From Pleurocapsa sp. MO_226.B13 (GTDB lineage Bacteria > Cyanobacteriota > Cyanobacteriia > Cyanobacteriales > Xenococcaceae): 6,591 nucleotides of DNA. Below, piece after piece: positions 1 to 5,350 of this stretch. The notes beneath the pieces were generated by a model. That model saw only the letters and a program-made list of their open reading frames with translations, was not told the DNA's origin and made no database searches. The position numbers and the translations under genes were made by a program. The stretch's first letter is position 1. Each line of letters opens with the position of its first letter. The DNA lies in contig JASJEI010000376.1 of the NCBI GenBank assembly GCA_030064795.1, forward strand, positions 1 through 6,591. Direction: 5' to 3'.

Positions 1-115
1 GAAACAGATTTTTTACTCTCCTTAATTGAATGTGAATAAACCTGTAGTTCTGTCAGGGAAGCCTTTTAGACTTCAATTGTTAATCTAGCACTTGCTCTTT
101 TAAGTATTTAAAAAA

Positions 116-138
116 GATACATAAGTTAACTTATTATC
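116..138. repeat. AT-rich palindrome
   Basis: Positions 121-134 read ATAAGTTAACTTAT, a perfect 14-bp palindrome. It is flanked by GATA (116-119) and TATC (135-138), which extend the symmetry if one unpaired C at 120 is allowed. It could be a protein-binding operator or a recombinase arm or core site; no T-run follows on either side, so it does not look like a terminator. The function is inferred only from its position 85 bp beyond the recombinase stop codon. Confidence 0.5.
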
Positions 139-187
139 TCAATAATTGAATCTCAATTTTTGAACCAAAAAATCCCTGTAATTGTCT

Positions 188-208
188 ATCAATAGACCGT
201 CTATTGAT
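188..208. repeat. 10-bp arm inverted repeat next to recombinase gene; candidate att or binding site
   Basis: ATCAATAGAC (188-197) and GTCTATTGAT (199-208) are perfect inverted copies around a single C at 198. A related direct half-site, ATCAATAAAC, lies at 226-235 inside the last codons of the recombinase gene. Perfect arms around a short centre, 12 bp from the recombinase stop, fit a binding or crossover site for a tyrosine recombinase. Most such cores have a 6-8 bp spacer, so this is only a candidate. No T-tract flanks it in either direction, which argues against a terminator. Confidence 0.5.
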
Positions 209-219
209 TTGTTCACCAC

Positions 220-1074
220 CTAAAAATCAATAAACTGGGAACTTCCAGCATCAGGTGATATATGCAGATACCTCTCGGTAGTAGTCACGCTAGCATGACC
301 CAAACTCTGCTGCAACAACCTTAAATTACACCCAGCTTCTAAAGAATGACTGGCGTGGGAATGTCTCAACCAATGCGCCGATGCCCTTTCATCAACTCCC
401 GCACGCTTACAGGCTCGTTTAATCATCCGATGCACCACCGAGCGCTCCATCTTGTTATGATGGCGACTAATAAAGACGTACTGATTAACTCGATGGTATT
501 TCTCAAATTCTTTAACCTGTTGCCATAACTTATCTGGTATCAAGACAATTCTAGTCTTAGAGCCTTTACCAAACACCGTAGCTTTCCCGCCGTCACCGTG
601 TTTTTTAAAATCATCCCAAGTTAAATTAATCACCTCACTTACTCTTAACCCACAACCATACATTAATGACAGCATCAGGCGGTCGCGATCATTCTTAACT
701 CCATACTTAATTAATCCCTGCACATCTTTAAGATCTAATATCCTGTCGGCTAGATTTTCCTTAGCTTTGGGAGTTTTCAAGAAGCTGCCCACATTGAAAG
801 ATAAATAACCAGTCTTGACCGCAAAGCTAAACAGAGACTTAATTACTAGAACTTTGTTCGCCACAGTGGTAGGCTTAAATCGAGCCTTTAATCCGCGCTC
901 CCATAGCTGTAAATCCTCTAACTTCACCTCAGACAAAGGTTTAGCAATGAATTCGATGAACTTAGTAACCGTACTGTTGTAACTAACCTGGGTAGTATCT
1001 GATTTATTCCCAAGCCAAATCAGAATCAACGAGCGATCATTCTTAGCATTAGTAACTTTGTTCTGACTAACCAT
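220..1074 (-). CDS. Tyrosine recombinase / phage-type integrase (XerC/D-like)
   Basis: This is a 284-aa DNA strand-exchange enzyme that cuts DNA through a covalent 3'-phosphotyrosine link. Residues about 15-100 form the N-terminal SAM-like core-binding domain. Residues about 110-284 are the catalytic domain with the full active-site set: R144 in GCGLRVSE, K170 in FGKGSKTR, H234 and R237 in HWLRH, H260 in LGHAS and Y269 in ERYLH. The H260-Y269 spacing matches XerD, and the length is close to XerC/D. It appears complete and active. ATG at 1072-1074 overlaps the end of the upstream NuiA-like gene by 8 nt, so it is probably translated by coupling in a three-gene operon with the GIY-YIG gene. There is no clear Shine-Dalgarno. 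It may be the integrase of an integrative element rather than the housekeeping Xer protein, because it sits with accessory genes. Confidence 0.95.
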   Translation of the reverse strand: MVSQNKVTNAKNDRSLILIWLGNKSDTTQVSYNSTVTKFIEFIAKPLSEVKLEDLQLWERGLKARFKPTTVANKVLVIKSLFSFAVKTGYLSFNVGSFLKTPKAKENLADRILDLKDVQGLIKYGVKNDRDRLMLSLMYGCGLRVSEVINLTWDDFKKHGDGGKATVFGKGSKTRIVLIPDKLWQQVKEFEKYHRVNQYVFISRHHNKMERSVVHRMIKRACKRAGVDERASAHWLRHSHASHSLEAGCNLRLLQQSLGHASVTTTERYLHISPDAGSSQFIDF

Positions 1075-1432
1075 TGATACGGGGGTATTTAAGAATGTGC
1101 ATCAATATAGGATCTACTTCACCAACACGATAAACTTTGATATCGGTAAGATGAGTTTTCAGTAACTTAACTAATTTCTGATAGCGTTTACATTCTTCCA
1201 TTTCCTCATCATCGTACCATTCTTGTTCTTCAGTAGCTCTCTTGAAAAAGCTATCTAGTTCTTTAACTTCAATCTTTGTTTTGGGAGTACAGTCGGTGAC
1301 TTGTAGTAATTTTGAATTAATATCATCTACATTTTCCCAATAGACGGTTTCAAAGGGATAATCGGATTCACTGAGCCAGAGTAAACCATCTGATGCTTGT
1401 TTTAGTTGGTTGATTAGTTCGTTATCTTTCAT
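1067..1432 (-). CDS. Nuclease A inhibitor (NuiA)-like protein with atypical C-terminus
   Basis: The 121-aa protein resembles NuiA of Anabaena, which blocks the non-specific sugar nuclease NucA. Shared features seen here are LKQASDGLL (10-18), SESDYPFE (21-28), DSFFKRAT (60-67), QEWYDDEE (70-77) and VYRVGEV (100-106). From memory of the NucA-NuiA structure, contacts come from a Glu in the SES(E/D)YPFE segment, a Gln and Trp equal to Q70 and W72, and the C-terminal Thr. Here the sequence departs from the family after VGEVD and ends in an unrelated PRING, so the usual STKxVET-type end is missing. I chose ATG 1430-1432 (MKDNEL) rather than the upstream in-frame ATG at 1462 because the shorter form aligns with the family and leaves a 4-nt gap after the GIY-YIG stop. 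Identity as a NuiA relative is fairly sure; inhibitory activity is doubtful. Confidence 0.85.
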   Translation of the reverse strand: MKDNELINQLKQASDGLLWLSESDYPFETVYWENVDDINSKLLQVTDCTPKTKIEVKELDSFFKRATEEQEWYDDEEMEECKRYQKLVKLLKTHLTDIKVYRVGEVDPILMHILKYPRING

Positions 1433-1436
1433 TTTT

Positions 1437-1754
1437 TCATTTCTTTGGGTTTTGATTACCAATCATCATCATTTCTGTTTCTATAATTCCTAAGTTAGAT
1501 AACGAAGTTTTACCTCTTATAAGTAATTCCTTGTTTCTTTTTGATAGTTTTTTGAGCCGATATTCAGCACGAGAAGCAGCCGATCTATCTCCTATTTCAG
1601 CACTAAAAACCAATTGTAGGGGATGCCTGTTTCTAGTGTACTTAGCAGCTTTAACACTACCCGATTGGTGAACCTCAAAACGTTTGGGGACATCATTTGT
1701 TATTCCCGTATAAAGAGAATTATCGCCACATCGAATCATGTATACAGACCACAT
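1437..1754 (-). CDS. GIY-YIG nuclease domain protein (YhbQ/UPF0213-like)
   Basis: This 105-aa single-domain protein belongs to the GIY-YIG family of metal-dependent DNA-cleaving or DNA-nicking enzymes. The signature starts almost at the N-terminus: VYM (4-6) stands for GIY and YTG (15-17) for YIG. Next come R25 in DVPKRF, H29, the AKYTR segment (37-41), and E64 in RAEYRLKKL, the metal-binding glutamate. All expected catalytic positions are present. Residues 81-105 are a tail with no recognisable feature. It is the first gene of a minus-strand operon, 4 nt before the NuiA-like gene, with the recombinase third. No strong Shine-Dalgarno is seen, as is common in cyanobacteria. The substrate is unknown: short proteins of this type are usually annotated only as endonucleases, and a role in repair or in a mobile element are both possible. 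Confidence 0.9.
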   Translation of the reverse strand: MWSVYMIRCGDNSLYTGITNDVPKRFEVHQSGSVKAAKYTRNRHPLQLVFSAEIGDRSAASRAEYRLKKLSKRNKELLIRGKTSLSNLGIIETEMMMIGNQNPKK

Positions 1755-2071
1755 AAATTATTTACTATTTCTAAACTGTGGAAAGTGTGATCGCTTCGGA
1801 CAACTTACCCCATTAAATATATAAGTCCCAGCAGCATGACCGCCAGGACTCCAGGACTGTAGTTTTTATATGAGTTTTTATCTGTATCGATTATCAACTT
1901 GAGAATTTATCAAAGGTGCGATCCGAAGAGTATGAGATAGGTAATTGCGATCGCTCCAGACGGAAATTATTGTATCGTAGAGTGGCGATCGCTCCAGACT
2001 GAAAAGAGGGCGAAGACTAGAGAAATCGTTTTTCTCTTCTGCTACATAAACGTCAAGAACGGGTAAAGTCT
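1755..2071. other. Divergent intergenic region with HIP1-type repeats
   Basis: This 317-bp stretch separates the minus-strand GIY-YIG operon from the plus-strand sulfotransferase and must hold the promoters of both, but I could not place a convincing -35/-10 pair. It contains an 8-bp tandem repeat CCAGGACT at 1843-1858, two near-identical 20-bp HIP1-containing repeats (1947-2004), and a degenerate related copy GTGATCGCTTCGGAC at 1787-1801. No small gene is supported. Confidence 0.6.
1947..2004. repeat. Pair of 20-bp direct repeats built on HIP1
   Basis: GCGATCGCTCCAGAC occurs at 1947-1961 and again at 1985-1999. Each copy is followed by one variable base and GAAA, so 19 of 20 positions agree. 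Both begin with the HIP1 octamer GCGATCGC, the palindrome that is over-represented in many cyanobacterial genomes. Copies are 38 bp apart. A diverged third copy sits at 1787-1801. The phrase is probably a dispersed intergenic repeat of this genome; a regulatory role upstream of the sulfotransferase is possible but not shown. Confidence 0.75.
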
Positions 2072-3229
2072 ATGCAATATAAATTTCAACGATTAAATAA
2101 AGAACATTTGATTCAAGAAGCTGAGAGACGGGCAGAGATTTCAGCCAAAAGGAACATAATATTTGAAGAAACATTAGAAATATTGATCGATTCAATTAAT
2201 GAAGAAGCTCAACTCAGTAGTTTAGGACAAAAGTTAGCAATTGCTAGTTTTAACCGCATCTTGACTAATCAATTGTTATTGGAGCGAGAATTAAAAAATT
2301 TTACCCAACCAAAAAAGAGTAAAAAAAAGAAGCATTTATTTATTTTGGGCTTGTTCAGAACTGGAACAACATTGCTCCACAATCTTCTCGCTCTCGATGT
2401 AAATTCCCATTATATAAGGCTTTGCGATGGTCAGTTTCCAGTACCAGCACCACATCCAGAGAGTACTGAAGAAAAAATTGCCAAATCAGAGCAAATGACC
2501 CAAAAAATCTATGAGCTTACACCCTCTTTACCAAAGCTTCATTATATTCATCCAACAAGACCAGATGAATGTTATTGGTTGTTTGAGTATCAGTTACTCG
2601 ATCCCATTTTTCAGATCAGGATGCAAGTTCCTAGTTATTATAACTGGTTATTGAATTATCCCAGACATTTTGAATCATATCTCAAATATCGAGAGTTATT
2701 GGATTATCTCGGACAAAATTATTCCTTCAACCATTGGATTTTAAAAGCGCCTCGACATCTGTTTTTTTTGAAAGCACTGCTCAATGCTTTTCCTGATGCT
2801 GGTATTATTTGGCTTCATCGCGATCCATGCCAAGCTATTCCATCGATGTGTAGTTTGACTCATCTTCTACGCAGTAACTATTCTGAGGGATCAAATCCCC
2901 AGGAGACAGGAAAAATTTGGTTGGAGTTGATACTTGAAAATTTAAGAACTGCCCTGGATACAAGACGTGCAGTTGGGGATGAACGTTTCTATGACCTGCA
3001 ATATAGCGACCTCATGAGTAATCCCATCCAAGAGATCGTGAAAATCTACTCCCATTTTGAACTGACTTTTTCTCCAGAAATGGAAACTGCTGTCAAAAGT
3101 TGGTTGCTCGATAATCCTCAGCATAAGTACGGCAAACATGAATATAACACTCAGCAATTTGGATTAGAGATCGAAAGCATACGAGAGAAGTTTGCTTTCT
3201 ATACAAATTATTTTAATATTCCGATTTAG
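2072..3229 (+). CDS. PAPS-dependent sulfotransferase family protein (Sulfotransfer_3-like)
   Basis: The 385-aa protein is a probable cytosolic enzyme that moves a sulfuryl group from PAPS to an unknown acceptor. The 5'-phosphosulfate loop is FILGLFRTGTTLLHNLL (90-106), following a lysine-rich stretch KKSKKKK (81-87). LKAPRHL (224-230) is the conserved central segment. WLHRDPCQAIPSMCS (247-261) supplies R250 and S258, the usual 3'-phosphate contacts. The C-terminal HKYGKHEYNTQQFGL (351-365), then REKFAFYTNYF, is the family's normal ending, so the gene is full length. The start ATG 2072 has only a weak purine stretch (GGGTAAAG) before it. The gene has no HIP1 octamer, unlike the next gene. The DUF1643 gene begins inside its 3' end. 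The acceptor cannot be told from sequence; cyanobacterial members are often linked to lipid, glycan or secondary-metabolite sulfation. Confidence 0.93.
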   Translation: MQYKFQRLNKEHLIQEAERRAEISAKRNIIFEETLEILIDSINEEAQLSSLGQKLAIASFNRILTNQLLLERELKNFTQPKKSKKKKHLFILGLFRTGTTLLHNLLALDVNSHYIRLCDGQFPVPAPHPESTEEKIAKSEQMTQKIYELTPSLPKLHYIHPTRPDECYWLFEYQLLDPIFQIRMQVPSYYNWLLNYPRHFESYLKYRELLDYLGQNYSFNHWILKAPRHLFFLKALLNAFPDAGIIWLHRDPCQAIPSMCSLTHLLRSNYSEGSNPQETGKIWLELILENLRTALDTRRAVGDERFYDLQYSDLMSNPIQEIVKIYSHFELTFSPEMETAVKSWLLDNPQHKYGKHEYNTQQFGLEIESIREKFAFYTNYFNIPI

Positions 3230-3797
3230 AGTTACAAAACCTTTCTTTAGTGAGGATGGTCAGATTAGTGTTGGGTTTGATCTTGAGAATTTCCTGAAGC
3301 GATCGCTTGGCGGAGCAGTAATTACAGGACATTATCGCTATCTACTGTGGCGTGAGTGGGATAGCGATCGCAAAACCGTTTCATTCATCATGTTCAATCC
3401 GAATAGTGCCGATGCAGAGATTAACGATCCGACTATTACTCGCTGTATTAATTTTGCCAAGTCTTGGGGCTACGGTAGATTGGAAGTAGTAAACCTGTTT
3501 GCCTATCGTACATCCAAACCATCTTTACTCAAACAAGCAGTAGAACCAATCGGTGAGGATAACGATCGCTATATTCTAGAAAGTGTCAATCGAAGCGATC
3601 GCGTCATTCTAGCCTGGGGCAATCATGGCACTTGGCAACAACAAGATTTATATACTCTTGAGCTACTAAAAAACCACAATCATCTCTATTCTTTAGGTAT
3701 GACTAAACAAGGTTGTCCCCGTCATCCGTTGTATCTTCGCAGAACTACCAAACCCGAAATATACAGTACCGCTATCATGCGATCGCGATCGCATTAG
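3192..3797 (+). CDS. DUF1643 domain protein, start uncertain
   Basis: This is a 201-aa open frame; the conserved DUF1643 domain spans about residues 41-186. Family features seen are GHYRYLLWREWD (46-57), MFNPNSADA (67-75), DPTITRC (79-85), VVNLFAYRTS (99-108), AWGNHG (141-146) and LGMTKQGCPRHPLYL (168-182). The biochemical function of the family is unknown to me. The only canonical in-frame start before the domain is ATG 3192, which lies inside the sulfotransferase gene in another frame. The first 25 or so residues are thus a by-product of sulfotransferase coding sequence and look unlike the family. The original start may have been lost, or a rare codon near ATT 3270 or CTG 3293 may be used. 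The last codons (MRSRSH) come from two overlapping HIP1 octamers. Five HIP1 octamers fall in this gene. Confidence 0.88.
   Translation: MLSIQIILIFRFRVTKPFFSEDGQISVGFDLENFLKRSLGGAVITGHYRYLLWREWDSDRKTVSFIMFNPNSADAEINDPTITRCINFAKSWGYGRLEVVNLFAYRTSKPSLLKQAVEPIGEDNDRYILESVNRSDRVILAWGNHGTWQQQDLYTLELLKNHNHLYSLGMTKQGCPRHPLYLRRTTKPEIYSTAIMRSRSH
3779..3792. repeat. Two overlapping HIP1 octamers at the end of the DUF1643 gene
   Basis: GCGATCGCGATCGC contains two HIP1 copies sharing GC. It encodes the last residues of the DUF1643 frame just before its TAG stop. The usual DUF1643 fold should end near residue 186, so the repeat likely entered at the dispensable C-terminus and extended the protein slightly. 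Confidence 0.8.
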
Positions 3798-3839
3798 ATG
3801 GTGATTTAATAGAGATCGAAGCAGTTTTTTACTGATATT

Positions 3840-4118
3840 ATGTTTCTCGATCCGAACAAACGACCAAAGAACCGCCAAGTCAATAGTGCTACTTTAATTC
3901 AATTATTAGAAGAATTAAAAGCAACAGAACTCGATCGCTGGCAGGAAGGTAATTTCTTATATACCTTTCTAAGACTGGGCAACAGACGAAATGTTCTACC
4001 AAGTTATTTTCTCAAGGCAACAAATCTCGATACAGAAGAGGAACGAGCAATTAACATCCCAGCATCAATTAAGTCTGGACGAGAAGCGTTAAATTGGGCT
4101 ACATCTGTTGGAGAATGA
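3840..4118 (+). CDS. Hypothetical protein, 92 aa
   Basis: I do not recognise this protein. It is 92 aa, soluble, rich in charged residues, with no signal peptide, membrane segment or cysteine pair. A helical middle part (about 17-35) precedes TFLRLGNRRNVLPSYFLKA (42-60). The C-terminus SGREALNWATS (79-89) resembles the 'GREAIN' ending of the 68-aa protein at 6189-6395, a signature I associate with small cyanobacterial proteins of unknown role. The start ATG 3840 lies 42 nt after the DUF1643 stop with no clear Shine-Dalgarno, so co-transcription with DUF1643 is possible. It ends 4 bp from the stop of the convergent 106-aa gene, with no terminator between. Coding status is supported by one in-frame ATG and cyanobacterium-like composition, not by a known family. 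Confidence 0.65.
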   Translation: MFLDPNKRPKNRQVNSATLIQLLEELKATELDRWQEGNFLYTFLRLGNRRNVLPSYFLKATNLDTEEERAINIPASIKSGREALNWATSVGE

Positions 4119-4122
4119 ATTA

Positions 4123-4443
4123 TTACACAATTGGTTCTCCCCAATTATCTTTATAAATAAACTTGACTTTACCGAATTCTTTATCCTCAACATTTCCGCA
4201 AAACATACATTTAGATGTAAGTTGCCCTGCTTTGTCTATAACTTCTGCCGTACAGATATCGACTATTTTGACCCAACCTTTATAATCATCGATGGGAGTT
4301 TCATCTACAGCACAAAACCCATCCGCATCGATATTACTGGGAGACTGACAGCCTGAAGTTAGTTGATAAGCATACATTTGATTACCTTTAGATACTAAAA
4401 CCCAAAGCTTTTTAGAAGAATAGTTTTTAACTTGTCCTTTCAT
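4123..4443 (-). CDS. Hypothetical protein, 106 aa, five cysteines
   Basis: I do not recognise a named family. The protein starts MKGQVKNYSSKKLWVLVS, which looks like a beta-strand pair. It then has SPSNIDADGFCAVD (34-47), GWVKIVDICTAEVID (56-70) and a C-terminal GKVKFIYKDNWGEPI (91-105). Cysteines are at 32, 44, 64, 79 and 82; C79 and C82 form a lone CxxC in SKCMFCGN, which is not enough for a classical zinc ribbon. There is no signal peptide or membrane segment. ATG 4441-4443 follows the stop of a 34-aa ORF by 3 nt, and that ORF overlaps the SMI1/KNR4-like gene, so all three are likely one transcript. Association with a SUKH protein suggests, but does not show, a second immunity-type protein. 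Confidence 0.75.
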   Translation of the reverse strand: MKGQVKNYSSKKLWVLVSKGNQMYAYQLTSGCQSPSNIDADGFCAVDETPIDDYKGWVKIVDICTAEVIDKAGQLTSKCMFCGNVEDKEFGKVKFIYKDNWGEPIV

Positions 4444-4446
4444 GGT

Positions 4447-4551
4447 TTAGATTTGACTTTGTATTACAGTTATATCGACTAAACTAATAAGAAACAAAAT
4501 CAGTGACAGAAGAGGGATAGTGGTTAAAGATTCAATTGAGAGTTTTCTCAT
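4447..4551 (-). CDS. Small hydrophobic (single-pass membrane) ORF, 34 aa
   Basis: An ATG at 4549-4551 overlaps the TGA stop of the SMI1/KNR4-like gene as ATGA. It opens a 34-codon frame ending with TAA at 4447-4449, only 3 nt before the ATG of the 106-aa gene. The product begins MRKLSIES and has a hydrophobic stretch TTIPLLSLILFLISLVDITV (10-29), fitting one membrane helix with a short positively charged N-terminus (R2, K3). The exact fit between two genes, with start and stop both matched to the neighbours, argues that it is a real gene and not a chance frame. It could be a small membrane protein or simply a coupling ORF that carries ribosomes to the next gene. I know no family for it. Confidence 0.5.
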   Translation of the reverse strand: MRKLSIESLTTIPLLSLILFLISLVDITVIQSQI

Positions 4552-5033
4552 TTTACTGATTTTATGAAAAATTCAGAAAAGCTATCACTAACTTTTTTAA
4601 CACCAGTACCTTCTTTGAAAGCTACTTTCATTTCACTAATACTTTGAGCGGCATCACACCATACTTCATAAACTGCTGGGTCGTCGCTTTCGGCGTGATT
4701 AAAAACAAAACAATTGCCAGCCCAGCTTGAGCCATAACCAAAGCTAAAATAACCATTAGGAAATAAATAAATACCAGGATAACTTTCTAAATTGATTTCT
4801 GTTAATAAGTTAAAGTCTAATAATTGAACCCATTCAATTGAATCGTCGCCTTCTTCATCTGGGTAAGCTTGCCAGGCTACTTCTAAACCTGCTAAAGGAT
4901 ACTTAGAAAACATTTCGATATACCAATTTGGTATTATGTCATTGAGTTTTCCATTTAATTCAATGAGGTTTTCTTTAGGGATAATATTTCCCTTTTCTTC
5001 CTTTTTACTTAAAAAATCTTCGATGGCTTTCAT
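4548..5033 (-). CDS. SMI1/KNR4 (SUKH) family-like protein
   Basis: The 161-aa protein resembles the SUKH superfamily, whose bacterial members are often immunity proteins neutralising contact-dependent or polymorphic toxins, although many are orphans. Seen here are an N-terminal helical part, IIPNWYIEMFSKYPLAGLE (33-51) matching the SUKH 'LP..Y..F' segment, a strand WVQLLDF (68-74), and the core PGIYLFPNGYFSFGYGSSW (86-104) with FVFNH and DPAVYEVW (118-125). The C-terminal VSDSFSEFF (148-156) fits the family's final helix. ATG 5031-5033 has no clear Shine-Dalgarno; a TTGACA sits 18-23 nt upstream, too close for a normal promoter. It is first of a three-gene minus-strand unit. No toxin gene is present in the window. 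Its start lies 7 bp from a headless gene remnant on the other strand, suggesting a junction there. Confidence 0.82.
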   Translation of the reverse strand: MKAIEDFLSKKEEKGNIIPKENLIELNGKLNDIIPNWYIEMFSKYPLAGLEVAWQAYPDEEGDDSIEWVQLLDFNLLTEINLESYPGIYLFPNGYFSFGYGSSWAGNCFVFNHAESDDPAVYEVWCDAAQSISEMKVAFKEGTGVKKVSDSFSEFFIKSVK

Positions 5034-5040
5034 TATTTAA

Positions 5041-5223
5041 CCAGTTGTCAAAAAATCTAAAGCTAATTATGACAAGAAAAATCCTGTATGGGCATTTAGA
5101 CCTGATGAAGAATTAAGAAATTGGCTAGAAAAATCAAAAAAAAGTGAAGAAGAATCTAATGCTACTGTTGTCCTTCGTAAATTGAGAATATTAATGAAAA
5201 TAGAAAGACAGGGTTATGAATGA
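5041..5223 (+). pseudogene. Ribbon-helix-helix-like small protein lacking a start codon
   Basis: A 60-codon open frame runs from just after TAA 5038-5040 to TGA 5221-5223. It reads PVVKKSKANYDKKNPVWAF, then RPDEELRNWLEKSKKSEEES and NATVVLRKLRILMKIERQG, ending YE. A strand (VWAFRPDEE), a helix (ELRNWLEKS), then a Ser/Asn turn and a second helix (TVVLRKLRILMK) fit a ribbon-helix-helix DNA-binding fold, the type found in plasmid and antitoxin repressors. There is no ATG, GTG or TTG before the domain; the nearest in-frame ATG (5023) is cut off by the TAA. The 5' end therefore looks lost at a junction beside the SUKH-like gene. The fold assignment is my reading of the pattern, not a database match. 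Confidence 0.5.
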
Positions 5224-5236
5224 ATCAAAGGGAAAT

Positions 5237-5350
5237 ATGAATAATATAACAGAAGGCGATCTTGTTTTTCGTAAAAGCAGACCGAGAATTAAAAGTTGGG
5301 AATTCCTGACCTTAATAAATAAGTTACAAGGACTGCTTCTGAATAAATAA
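5237..5350 (+). pseudogene. Probable 5' fragment of a plus-strand gene, 37 aa
   Basis: An ATG at 5237-5239 has one of the better Shine-Dalgarno matches in the window, AAAGGG, a few bases upstream, and starts 13 nt after the ribbon-helix-helix-like frame. The product begins MNNITEGDLVFRKSRPRIKS; 'GDLVFRKSRP.IK' looks like the start of a small beta-rich protein. After about residue 20 the sequence becomes low-quality and overlaps the 51-aa minus-strand ORF head-on, as if the real 3' part had been replaced. I read it as an N-terminal remnant of the second gene of an older operon. It could also be chance. Confidence 0.35.

Larger units (their letters stand above)
1..219. other. Non-coding region downstream of recombinase gene, with two dyad symmetries
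   Basis: No convincing gene was found on either strand. The only possible coding trace is a 12-codon open stretch at 1-36 on the plus strand, ending in TAA at 37-39, which could be the tail of a gene outside the window but is too short to support. The region is very AT-rich and has two inverted repeats, at 116-138 and 188-208. The motif TAATTGAAT appears twice (around 24 and 143). The place beyond the stop of a tyrosine recombinase is a common position for its attachment or regulatory sites, but nothing here proves that role. Confidence 0.5.

Noticed and set aside
1..39. Possible C-terminal tail of a plus-strand gene entering the window
   Set aside because: Twelve codons are too few to separate from chance and nothing in them is recognisable.
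188..208. Inverted repeat as a terminator of the recombinase operon
   Set aside because: It has no T-tract on the minus-strand side (AGACAATTACAGG follows), and the stem is mostly A-T.
346..528. 60-aa plus-strand open frame
   Set aside because: Lies fully antisense to the catalytic part of the recombinase; composition is that of a shadow frame.
1433..1462. Upstream ATG giving a 131-aa form of the NuiA-like protein
   Set aside because: It would overlap the GIY-YIG gene by 26 nt and add residues outside the NuiA alignment; ATG at 1430-1432 fits better.
2942..3157. 71-aa minus-strand open frame
   Set aside because: Antisense to the conserved C-terminal part of the sulfotransferase.
3693..3878. 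61-aa minus-strand open frame
   Set aside because: Antisense to the conserved PRHPLYL end of DUF1643 and to the 92-aa gene start; its 'MRSRSH' echo arises from HIP1 palindromes.
4108..4356. 82-aa plus-strand open frame
   Set aside because: Antisense to the 106-aa gene, which has better context: coupled start and co-oriented neighbours.
5010..5070. TTGACA upstream of the SUKH-like gene as a -35 box
   Set aside because: At normal spacing the -10 box would fall at or inside the coding sequence, so it cannot drive this ATG in the usual way.
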